Assembly (NCBI GenBank): GCA_029934775.1 | Contig: JAOZLO010000170.1 | Coordinates: forward strand, 1-6,399 | Direction of reading: 5' to 3' | From: Desulfocapsaceae bacterium | GTDB lineage: Bacteria; Desulfobacterota; Desulfobulbia; Desulfobulbales; Desulfocapsaceae | Length of the DNA stretch: 6,399 nt | In this document: positions 1 to 5,791 of the stretch, in pieces | Position numbering within the stretch: the stretch's first letter is position 1 | Layout: the number at the start of each line of letters is the position of its first letter | Made by a program: the position numbers and the translations under genes | The notes under the pieces: model-generated | Seen by the model: only the letters and a program-made list of their open reading frames with translations | Told to the model about the DNA's origin: nothing | Databases searched by the model: none

Positions 1-1
1 G

Positions 2-193
2 AAGACCAAACGACTTGACGATGGCTCAAGAGTTTACTCTTTCCGCGGCCTTCTAAGCCATCTCGCTGCAATTGTGCGTGCGACTTGCCGTCACTCCGGT
101 GAAGAAGACACATCGGCTACCTTTACGATGATCACCAGATGTAACCCAAAACAACAGCAAGCGTTCGATTTACTTCAGACGATACAGGTGTAG
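2..193 (+). CDS. C-terminal end of a transposase (probably IS1634/IS4-like), cut by the window edge
   Basis: An open frame enters from the left edge and runs 63 codons to a TAG at 191-193. No start lies in the window, so only the C-terminus is visible. The peptide contains YSFRGLLSHLAAIVRATC followed, near the end, by NPKQQQAFDLL. A 'SF..LL..LA.I.R' helix followed by 'P..QQ.A.DLL' close to the stop resembles my memory of the tail of IS1634/IS4-type DDE transposases, but the catalytic residues lie outside the window. The assignment therefore rests on a short, weakly conserved tail. It is the only plus-strand gene and converges on cobT. It could belong to an intact insertion sequence to the left or be a decayed remnant. 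Another IS family, or a non-transposase protein, is possible. Confidence 0.5.
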   Translation, partial: KTKRLDDGSRVYSFRGLLSHLAAIVRATCRHSGEEDTSATFTMITRCNPKQQQAFDLLQTIQV

Positions 194-227
194 GCAGTAC
201 GGTTACACCTTATGTATATGCAGTAAA

Positions 228-255
228 GCGATATTACAAGAATATTTGCTTTTTT
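228..255 (+). terminator. Probable intrinsic terminator after the transposase
   Basis: The stem GCGATATT (228-235) pairs with AATATTTGC (241-249), using one G-U pair and one bulged T, around the 5-nt loop ACAAG. Six T residues follow at once (250-255). It begins 35 nt after the transposase stop codon, where a terminator for the insertion-sequence transcript would be expected. The stem is AT-rich and not perfect, so the call is moderate. Confidence 0.45.
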
Positions 256-535
256 GAAAAGGGAACTTCAGCTTAGAATTCTTGCTATCAAGGCCCTGTT
301 GTAAAGAGCAGACTCACTGTTCGGCCAAATATCAAGAAGTTAGTTTGTCATCAGGCTGAGTTGTCATGTGACTCAGTGTGTGTTTTGACAAGAATATTGG
401 GCCAAGCAAAAGAGGAACCTCTCCAGGCCCCCAGTCTTCTTTTTGGGATCACAGTAGAAGCTGCAAGACTCGGTGCCTGGAGATGACGAATGCCAAGAGT
501 GTGAGAAAGCGTACAAAGCTCTGATCACGATTACC
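256..535. other. Non-coding stretch between transposase and cobT terminator
   Basis: About 280 nt with no convincing gene. A minus-strand frame (373-567) has no ribosome binding site, a Cys- and Ser-rich low-quality translation and no recognisable motif. The stretch holds an inverted repeat at 356-376 (CTGAGT/ACTCAG arms), a small AGAGG/CCTCT hairpin at 410-421, and the larger palindrome at 421-482 listed separately. If the transposase belongs to a real insertion sequence, its right terminal inverted repeat may lie here, but it cannot be recognised without the left end. Confidence 0.5.
421..482. repeat. Long imperfect inverted repeat of unknown role
   Basis: Left arm 421-438 and right arm 465-482 are each 18 nt and pair at 16 positions; the mismatches are 429/474 and 432/471. 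The arms read CTCCAGGC..CC.AGTCTT and its complement, and the interval is 26 nt. An alternative inner pairing (CTTCT with AGAAG) is possible. No T-run follows either arm, so it is not a simple intrinsic terminator. It could be a repetitive palindromic (REP/MITE-like) element, an insertion-sequence end structure, or a structured RNA. Copy number elsewhere in the genome is unknown. Confidence 0.6.
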
Positions 536-570
536 AAAAAAAATCGTCGGTTATGCAGAATCAGCATAAC
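536..570 (-). terminator. Probable terminator of the bzaF-cobT operon
   Basis: On the minus strand a perfect 7-bp stem GTTATGC/GCATAAC (570-564 with 556-550) encloses a 7-nt loop. After a 6-nt spacer comes a run of eight T (543-536). It starts 26 nt past the cobT stop codon. The spacer between stem and T-run is longer than ideal, which lowers confidence. Confidence 0.5.
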
Positions 571-596
571 AAGTATTGAATAAAAAACAGATAAAT

Positions 597-1655
597 TTAG
601 ATGTTGGTCACCCCTACCTCTTCAAAAGTTTTGATGTCTGCCAGGATCCGGGTGGAAAGATCAAGAAGCTCCATGCATACGGCTGAGCCGGTGCCTTCAC
701 CCAGCCTGAATCTCAGATCGATGAGAGGTTCCATTCCCAGGCGGTCGTGCATGTATTTATGGCCAACCTCCACTGATTTGTGACTGGCAAAGAGATATTG
801 CCTGGCTGCCGGTGCCAGTTCACAGGCAATGAGTGCCCCGGCTGTTGAAATCAGGCCGTCACAGATGACAGGAATTCCTCGAGCCGCTGCTCCCAAAACC
901 AAGCCGGCCAGTGCGCCGATCTCAAGACCACCCACTTTAGAGAGTATGTCCAGAGGATCTGCCGGGTCAGGTTTGTGGAGGTCGAGGCCTTTTTGAATGA
1001 CGGCAATTTTATTGGCAAGGGCTGCATCATCAATACCCGTACCCCTGCCGGTGAGCTTTTCCACAGGAATTCCGGAAAAGGCCGCAATTATGGCTGAGGA
1101 AGGAGTGGTATTGCCTATACCCATGTCGCCGGTTCCAAGAAGATCTACCGGAGCTTCTGCTTCCAGTTCAGCCACGATCTCAATGCCGGCTTCAATGGAT
1201 TGAATGGCTTCTTTCCGTGTCATGGCCCTCTCTTTGGTGAAATTCGCCGTACCATGTCTGACCTTTTTGTGGAAAATGGGCAGATCCTGGTCAAAGTCAT
1301 AGTTAACACCGATATCAGCCGCTTTTACAATGGCACCGGCATGGTTGCCGATAACATTGACCGATGCACCTCCCCTGGCAAAATTTAAGACCATTTGGGG
1401 TGTTACCTCGGCAGGGAAGAGACTGACTCCTTCCTCTGTCACTCCGTGGTCACTGGCGCAGACGACGATTCGCTTATTGGTCAATTTCACATCAATGGTA
1501 CCTTTAATGGCGGCCAGACGAGCGGAGATATCTTCCATAACACCGAGGCTTTCCGGGGGCTTTGCCTGGTTGAGAAGCCGGTCTTTGGCTGCATCAAACA
1601 CCTCCTGGTTCAACGTTGTTTTGATGGAATCAATAGTTTGTTTAAGTAGTGACAT
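597..1655 (-). CDS. cobT: Nicotinate-nucleotide:benzimidazole phosphoribosyltransferase CobT
   Basis: CobT transfers the ribose phosphate of nicotinate mononucleotide to a lower-ligand base, giving the alpha-ribazole phosphate (or analogue) used in nucleotide loop assembly of cobamides. It is cytoplasmic. The 352-residue length is normal for the family. Visible motifs are PPESLG (33-38, usually PPGSLG), DHGV (69-72), GDMGIGNTT (176-184) and RLGEGTGSA (317-325); the last holds the catalytic Glu (E320, matching Glu317 of Salmonella CobT). Salmonella has Glu where this protein has D177 in the GxMGIGNTT motif. The ATG at 1655 is preceded by AGAGGT, which overlaps the bzaF stop codon, and the gap between the genes is only 3 nt, so they are translationally linked. 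Next to bzaF, the likely substrate is 5-hydroxybenzimidazole; this is inferred from context. Confidence 0.95.
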   Translation of the reverse strand: MSLLKQTIDSIKTTLNQEVFDAAKDRLLNQAKPPESLGVMEDISARLAAIKGTIDVKLTNKRIVVCASDHGVTEEGVSLFPAEVTPQMVLNFARGGASVNVIGNHAGAIVKAADIGVNYDFDQDLPIFHKKVRHGTANFTKERAMTRKEAIQSIEAGIEIVAELEAEAPVDLLGTGDMGIGNTTPSSAIIAAFSGIPVEKLTGRGTGIDDAALANKIAVIQKGLDLHKPDPADPLDILSKVGGLEIGALAGLVLGAAARGIPVICDGLISTAGALIACELAPAARQYLFASHKSVEVGHKYMHDRLGMEPLIDLRFRLGEGTGSAVCMELLDLSTRILADIKTFEEVGVTNI

Positions 1656-1658
1656 GGT

Positions 1659-2963
1659 TTACCTCTTGTCTGTTATGTCTTTTTCAAATATTTCCATGCC
1701 CTTTTTCGTGGCACAAAAATCCCCGCACATGGTGCATGTGTCTTTCTGCTTGGGTGCCCGTTCTTCCCGAACCTTTCGTGCAACTTCTGGAAAAAGGAGG
1801 TATTTTTCAAGATCGTCCCACCGCATGTCTCGTCTGGCCATGGCAGCCTGTTTTTCGTTTTCTCGCCTGTTCGGGTATTTGGAAATATCCCCAATGCGTA
1901 CAGCCAGGCGGGTGGCGCGGATTCCTTCTCTCACATCGCTTACATCAGGTAGCGCCAGATGTTCGGCAGGGGTAATGTAGCAGACAAGGTCTGCCCCGAA
2001 TCTGGCTGAGTTAGCGGCACCGATGGCAGCTGAGATATGGTCATAGCCTGCCCCCGTATCACATGGGATAGGGCCAAGTACATAATAGGGAGCATTGCCG
2101 GACATACGTTTTTCCAGCATGATATTTCCCTCAATCTCATCAAGAGGTACATGGCCCGGTCCTTCCACCATCATCTGACAGCCGCTGGCTCGGCCGACTT
2201 CCGCAAGTTCGCAGTTGATGATCATTTCTGCCATCTGGGCCCGGTCATGGCTGTCATGAATGGCCCCGGCACGGATACCGTTACCAAGGGAGAGCACAGC
2301 ATCATATTTCTTCATCAGGCTGCATACCCGATCAAACTGCGCATACAACGGATTTTCTTGTTGGTTAATGTCCATCCAGGCGACCATATAAGTTCCACCT
2401 TTGGAAGCCAGACCACCATAGCGGAACCCTTGTTTTCTCAGCCGTTCAATGGTGTAAAGATTTATGCCACAGTGGATGGCCATAAAGCTTAAACCGTCAT
2501 CCAGTTGTTTTTCAATGAGGTCAAACAAATATTCAGGATCCAGTTTCGCAGGATTTTTATATTTCCGAATGGTCTCTTTGAATGCCTGGTACAGGGGGAC
2601 ATTGCCCACGGCAAGATTTGTGTTGGCAAGCACGGCTCTACGTGCTTCGTCCATATCCCCACACGCAGACAACTCCATAAGGGTATCTGCCCCTTCCTCT
2701 TCGGCGGCTTGGGCCTTTAGAACTTCCAAATTAATATCGCAGATATCCGACGAGGTGCCAATGGAAGCATTGACCTTAGTTCGAAGCCCAGTACCAATAC
2801 CAGTGATCTTCTGGTTTTTTCGTCGGGGGTTGCAGGGGATGACGATTTCACCCATTGCAATATGGTCCTTGATGAATGTTTCTGACAATCCCTCGGCAAG
2901 GGCCACGGTTTTCATTTCTTCGGTGATAATGCCCTGGCGGGCATATTCCAGCTGTGTCGTCAT
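1659..2963 (-). CDS. bzaF: 5-hydroxybenzimidazole synthase BzaF (ThiC paralogue, radical SAM)
   Basis: A member of the ThiC/Bza family. ThiC turns aminoimidazole ribotide (AIR) into the thiamin pyrimidine; BzaF turns AIR into 5-hydroxybenzimidazole, the anaerobic cobamide lower ligand. The 434-residue protein shows family motifs such as GLRTKVNASIGTSSD, VEGPGHVP, GYDHISAAIGAA and CYITPAEHLALP. The C-terminal cluster-binding cysteines are C410, C413 and C417 (CX2CX3C, against CX2CX4C in E. coli ThiC). The usual ThiC stretch TDIAPGYDHI reads CDTGAGYDHI here. BzaF is preferred over ThiC because a cobalamin riboswitch, not a thiamin one, precedes the gene and cobT follows by 3 nt. The start is the ATG at 2963, which has GAGGAA just upstream; a TTG start at 2990 lies inside the terminator U-tract and is unlikely. 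No bzaC/D/E methyltransferase genes are present here. A thiamin ThiC under misleading control remains possible. Confidence 0.8.
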   Translation of the reverse strand: MTTQLEYARQGIITEEMKTVALAEGLSETFIKDHIAMGEIVIPCNPRRKNQKITGIGTGLRTKVNASIGTSSDICDINLEVLKAQAAEEEGADTLMELSACGDMDEARRAVLANTNLAVGNVPLYQAFKETIRKYKNPAKLDPEYLFDLIEKQLDDGLSFMAIHCGINLYTIERLRKQGFRYGGLASKGGTYMVAWMDINQQENPLYAQFDRVCSLMKKYDAVLSLGNGIRAGAIHDSHDRAQMAEMIINCELAEVGRASGCQMMVEGPGHVPLDEIEGNIMLEKRMSGNAPYYVLGPIPCDTGAGYDHISAAIGAANSARFGADLVCYITPAEHLALPDVSDVREGIRATRLAVRIGDISKYPNRRENEKQAAMARRDMRWDDLEKYLLFPEVARKVREERAPKQKDTCTMCGDFCATKKGMEIFEKDITDKR

Positions 2964-2988
2964 AGTTTCCTCGCTATGTTTTTCCTGC

Positions 2989-3035
2989 AAAACACAAAAA
3001 GGCTTTGCAAGAAATAAATCTTACAAAACCCTTTT
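2989..3035 (-). terminator. Riboswitch-controlled intrinsic terminator in the bzaF leader
   Basis: On the minus strand AAAAGGGTTTTGTAAGA (3035-3019) pairs with TCTTGCAAAGCC plus following Ts (3012-2996), allowing G-U pairs, around a 6-nt loop. The T-rich run TTTTTGTGTTTT (3000-2989) follows directly. It lies between the riboswitch aptamer and the bzaF start. This is the expected expression platform of a transcriptional off-switch: cobalamin binding should favour termination. The competing antiterminator pairing was not worked out. Confidence 0.75.
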
Positions 3036-3061
3036 CCATCGAGTTTACAGTATAAAAAAAT

Positions 3062-3200
3062 GTCTGGCTCGTCTTCTGACTTGCGGCATTAAATTTATTT
3101 TTTCGCCTTCCCGTTTGAACAGTGGCCAAGTAAAAAATAAATATTTCCGATTACAGCGGCGGGACCGTCACGGAATTTCACCGTGTTCCGTGGGCCAGAC
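3062..3200 (-). promoter_or_regulatory. Cobalamin (B12) riboswitch
   Basis: Read on the minus strand, the aptamer starts with GTCTGGC (3200-3194) and closes with GCCAGAC (3068-3062), a 7-bp P1 stem. Inside, in the correct order, are the hallmark blocks of the cobalamin riboswitch family: CACGGTGAAATTCCGTGACG, then GGTCCCGCCGCTGTAATCGG, then GGCCACTG, GGGAAGGCG, and finally the conserved CAAGTCAGAAGAC next to P1. It sits about 100 nt upstream of bzaF with a terminator between, so it should repress the bzaF-cobT transcript when adenosyl- or another cobalamin is abundant. Confidence 0.95.
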
Positions 3201-3224
3201 ATTACCAACCCATTACGGAAATAA

Positions 3225-3253
3225 TCAATACATTATTTAGCTTATCAAGGCAA
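3225..3253 (-). promoter_or_regulatory. Possible promoter of the riboswitch-bzaF-cobT transcript
   Basis: On the minus strand a TTGCCT box (3253-3248) is separated by 17 nt from TATTGA (3230-3225), giving a start near 3218, just before the aptamer at 3200. Both boxes match the sigma-70 consensus only partly, and the AT-rich context allows other pairs. Position is the main support. Confidence 0.3.
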
Positions 3254-3364
3254 TATTTTTTTAGCCACAGGGTCTCGATGAATTTCCCTGGAGAAACGGG
3301 CAGAAGGATTACAAGGAAAGCTTAGCAGCAGAAAAGCCTATTAAATCCCATCGGGGAGTATCTA

Positions 3365-4786
3365 TCAGGAAGCGCAACAGGAGAGCTTTTTCACATCTTT
3401 ATTAAAAGTTTGGGCAGCCAGCTTGACACTTTCTCCTAAAGTTAGATAGGGGTGGAACATGGCCGCAATTTCTGTTACAGGAATTTTGTATTTGATAGCC
3501 ATTGAAATTTCCATTAACAGTTCGCTTCCTTCAGGGGCAAGTATTGAGGCCCCTATCAGATAATCGGTTCCTTTTTTCTTTAACAATTTTATAAACCCCC
3601 GGGTATCCCTTGCCGCCAGTGAACGAGGGACATTATCCAGCGTGAGTTTTGACACATCAACTTCAATCCCTTCTTTTTTTGCCGTCTGTTCATTAATACC
3701 AACTCCTGCGACCTGCGGATCGGTAAATACAACATACGGAACAACTGAATAGTCTCTCTGCCTGATATTTCCACCAAAACCATTTTCTACTGCCAGTTTG
3801 CCTTCATAGGCAGCGGTATATACAAAAGATGGATTGCCAATAACATCACCGGCAGCATAGATATGTGGTTGCGTTGTTTGACTATACTCATTGGTAACAA
3901 TTGTCTTGTCACGATCAAGCTCTACACCTGTTTCTTCGAGATTTAAACCGGAAGTGTTGGGTCTACGACCTGTTGCGACAACTAATTGTTCTACTTCAAG
4001 GATCCTTTCTTCACCGTCCTTTTCAAAGGAGACTGAAAAATGACCCTTCTGGGAAACATGTAACATTTTCACATTTGTTAAAATCGCCATACCTTCGTCT
4101 TCTAGGTATCCTGTTAAAGCAGCAGTCAAATCAGAATCTTCCGTTGGCAGGATTCTATCGCTACGCTGCAGTACAGTAACCTTAGTACCCATTCTCTGAA
4201 ACATTTGGGCCAGCTCCAGAGCAATATACCGGCCGCCAACAATTACCATTGAAGCCGGCATTTCCTGAATCTCAAAAGCAGTAGTACTGGTAAGATATTT
4301 TACCTTATCAAGACCTGGTATCTGCGGAGCATAAGCAGAAGCTCCGGTTGCAATAAGAAAATAATCGCCTCTGATAATACGATTGCCGACCTTAACTTCA
4401 TGTTTGGAGAGAAAAGAAGCCTCACCCTCAATGAAATCTATAGACTCATAGGATCGCAGCACGTTTTTGTACTTTGCGTCGCGCAACGAATCCACCAGTA
4501 CATCTTTTTCGTTGATGACAGTCGAAAAATCAAAGTCCACGCCTTTAGAAGTGATCCCCTTAAAAGAAGTATGTAAGGTGTGATGTTTTGCCTCAGCGGC
4601 TCTGATCAGGGTTTTAGAGGGATGGCAACCTACATTGACACAGGTGCCGCCGAGGGTGGAACGTTCAATCATGGCGACACTTTTACCTAACTCTGTCGCT
4701 CTAATTGCTCCAGCAAATGAGGCAGAGCCACTGCCTATAATAACCAGGTCGTAGTGGTCTTTATTGTTTGTGTCACAGCAATCCAT
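3365..4786 (-). CDS. merA: Mercuric reductase MerA (short form without NmerA domain)
   Basis: A cytoplasmic FAD/NADPH flavoenzyme that reduces Hg(II) to volatile Hg(0). The 473 residues show the FAD-binding GSGSASFAGA (18-27), the redox-active pair C49/C54 in GTCVNVGCHPSK, the NADPH-site GGRYIALELA (184-193), the FAD motif AAGDV (311-315), and the C-terminal vicinal pair C470/C471 in LSCCAS that separates MerA from other disulfide reductases. Y187 and Y447 match the two Hg-active-site tyrosines of Tn501 MerA. The usual V after the second active-site Cys is H55. There is no N-terminal heavy-metal (NmerA) domain, but C3-C4 form a vicinal pair at the very N-terminus. The ATG at 4786 follows AGGGAG at a 6-nt spacing; a start at 4828 would overlap merF and has no better site. 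merF ends 14 nt upstream. Confidence 0.95.
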   Translation of the reverse strand: MDCCDTNNKDHYDLVIIGSGSASFAGAIRATELGKSVAMIERSTLGGTCVNVGCHPSKTLIRAAEAKHHTLHTSFKGITSKGVDFDFSTVINEKDVLVDSLRDAKYKNVLRSYESIDFIEGEASFLSKHEVKVGNRIIRGDYFLIATGASAYAPQIPGLDKVKYLTSTTAFEIQEMPASMVIVGGRYIALELAQMFQRMGTKVTVLQRSDRILPTEDSDLTAALTGYLEDEGMAILTNVKMLHVSQKGHFSVSFEKDGEERILEVEQLVVATGRRPNTSGLNLEETGVELDRDKTIVTNEYSQTTQPHIYAAGDVIGNPSFVYTAAYEGKLAVENGFGGNIRQRDYSVVPYVVFTDPQVAGVGINEQTAKKEGIEVDVSKLTLDNVPRSLAARDTRGFIKLLKKKGTDYLIGASILAPEGSELLMEISMAIKYKIPVTEIAAMFHPYLTLGESVKLAAQTFNKDVKKLSCCAS

Positions 4787-4800
4787 AATGAACTCCCTGT

Positions 4801-5046
4801 TCAGCTTTTTTTGGGTACCTTGCAGCATCCATCATCGTTCTTACTCTTTTTCCAAAAGCCATAAGCGGCGATCAATATAAAAATCGCCAACGCTGGAAGT
4901 AAGACATAATCAAGATACCCTGTCATTGCTCCAAGACCCACCACACCAAATAATATTACCAGGATTGGGGTAGCACAGCAGACCGCAGCCACGATGGTGC
5001 CGATAACTCCTACTTTAAGCAATGTTCTTGCAGGTTGATTTTTCAT
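4801..5046 (-). CDS. merF: Mercuric ion transporter MerF
   Basis: A small inner-membrane protein that moves Hg(II) into the cytoplasm for MerA. It is 81 residues, the usual MerF length, with two predicted membrane helices (about 11-36 and 45-64). The first carries the vicinal Cys pair C23-C24 in CCATP and the second pair C74-C75 lies in the cytoplasmic tail. The stretch VGLGAMTGYLDYVLLPALAI is very close to the MerF of plasmid pMER327 as I remember it. The ATG at 5046 follows GAGGAA at short spacing. It lies 64 nt after merP, the widest gap in this operon, and 14 nt before merA. It occurs together with merT, so two Hg importers are encoded. Confidence 0.93.
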   Translation of the reverse strand: MKNQPARTLLKVGVIGTIVAAVCCATPILVILFGVVGLGAMTGYLDYVLLPALAIFILIAAYGFWKKSKNDDGCCKVPKKS

Positions 5047-5110
5047 GATTCCTCACATCCTCTATATGAAATATTCTGATCCGAGAGAGAATGTTTCTCA
5101 AACAAACTCC

Positions 5111-5410
5111 TCAGCCTGACGGTTTACGTTCAACAATTTCACCTTCGAATGAACCGAATTTTGTTATGGCTTTAAGCAGCTGCTCATCTGTGACAGTGTC
5201 CTCCGCCATTAGATAACCCTGCGCCTCTTTTAATGAAATCTTCACATCTGAGACGCCCTCTATCTCCGCTAGAGATTTTTCGATAGCAATCGGACAGAGT
5301 TTGCAGGTCATACCCTGAATGTCGATCACGACCTGTTCTACTGCTGCCAAAATAGTACTTGGCATGATGAACATAAAAAGTATCAACAAATATATAAGTC
5401 TCGATTTCAT
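5111..5410 (-). CDS. merP: Periplasmic mercury-binding protein MerP
   Basis: A periplasmic Hg(II) scavenger that hands the ion to MerT. The 99-residue precursor begins with a signal peptide (charged MKSR, hydrophobic core about 5-17, probable cleavage near A22-A23). A single heavy-metal-associated domain follows, with the Hg-binding motif GMTCKLC (33-39, C36 and C39), and PIAIEKSL continues the first helix. The ATG at 5410 is preceded by GGAGGT at a 6-nt spacing; upstream in-frame codons to 5470 overlap merT and are not needed. merT ends 16 nt upstream. The protein implies a periplasm, so a Gram-negative cell. Confidence 0.9.
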   Translation of the reverse strand: MKSRLIYLLILFMFIMPSTILAAVEQVVIDIQGMTCKLCPIAIEKSLAEIEGVSDVKISLKEAQGYLMAEDTVTDEQLLKAITKFGSFEGEIVERKPSG

Positions 5411-5426
5411 GGTGTTACCTCCATTA

Positions 5427-5762
5427 CTAACCATATATCCATAAAAGGATTTTTTGAAAAAAAAGGGCAAACAGAAAGAGTATTGCCCCGATCCAAAGAA
5501 TTACTCTGGCAATCTTTTTAGTCCGAACATCCTCTTCACAGTCACAGTCAGGTTTTTTCAAATAAATCTTCCAGAAGGAAAACCCGAGCATAATTACTGC
5601 CACAGTAAGAAAATATGGCCGGAACGGATCAAAAAATGACAGATTACCCATGAAGCCGACAGAAGTGCCGAAAACAACAAAAATTGCCGGTCCGATACAG
5701 CACGAGGTGGCCAGGAGCGAAGCAATTATAACTCCAGAACCAGACAGTTTTTCCATCCGCAT
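5427..5762 (-). CDS. merT: Mercuric ion transporter MerT
   Basis: An inner-membrane Hg(II) importer that takes the ion from MerP. It has 111 residues and three predicted helices (about 10-34, 49-68, 84-107). The first holds the conserved vicinal pair C21-C22 in SCCIGP. The loop after helix 2 contains a second Cys pair as C73-x-C75 (PDCDCEED), the position of the cytoplasmic MerT pair, although the spacing is closer than in Tn501 MerT. The stretch DPFRPYFLTVAVIMLGFSFW is typical of the family around helix 2. The ATG at 5762 has GGGAG 7 nt upstream; M3 is the alternative start. It lies 29 nt after the predicted selenoprotein gene and 16 nt before merP. Confidence 0.92.
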   Translation of the reverse strand: MRMEKLSGSGVIIASLLATSCCIGPAIFVVFGTSVGFMGNLSFFDPFRPYFLTVAVIMLGFSFWKIYLKKPDCDCEEDVRTKKIARVILWIGAILFLFALFFQKILLWIYG

Positions 5763-5791
5763 CTTCTTTCTCCCATTTACAAATCATTGCT

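Noticed and set aside
373..567. Minus-strand 64-residue frame in the left intergenic region
   Set aside because: No ribosome site, no recognisable motif, and it runs over the 421-482 palindrome and the cobT terminator hairpin.
1659..2963. Plain thiamin-pathway ThiC
   Set aside because: Cobalamin riboswitch upstream and cobT directly downstream point to BzaF. No TPP riboswitch is visible. Kept as an alternative, not the main call.
2964..2990. TTG start for the bzaF frame at 2990
   Set aside because: It lies in the terminator U-tract with no ribosome site; the ATG at 2963 has GAGGAA directly upstream.
1330..3240. Long plus-strand frames opposite cobT and bzaF (for example 1330-1980 and 2464-3240)
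   Set aside because: They lie antisense to strongly supported genes, have no family motifs, and one runs through the riboswitch; they are composition shadows.
3261..3291. CAGGG/CCCTG hairpin between merA and the riboswitch as a merA terminator
   Set aside because: Short stem with a 13-nt loop, followed on the minus strand by A residues, not T, so it does not fit an intrinsic terminator.
4787..4828. merA start at 4828
   Set aside because: It would overlap the merF 3' end, and the extra 14 residues do not look like MerA; ATG 4786 has AGGGAG at ideal spacing.
5087..5099. GAGAA/TTCTC hairpin between merP and merF as an internal terminator
   Set aside because: Only 5 bp with a 3-nt loop and no T-run; at most an RNA-processing feature, with no further support.
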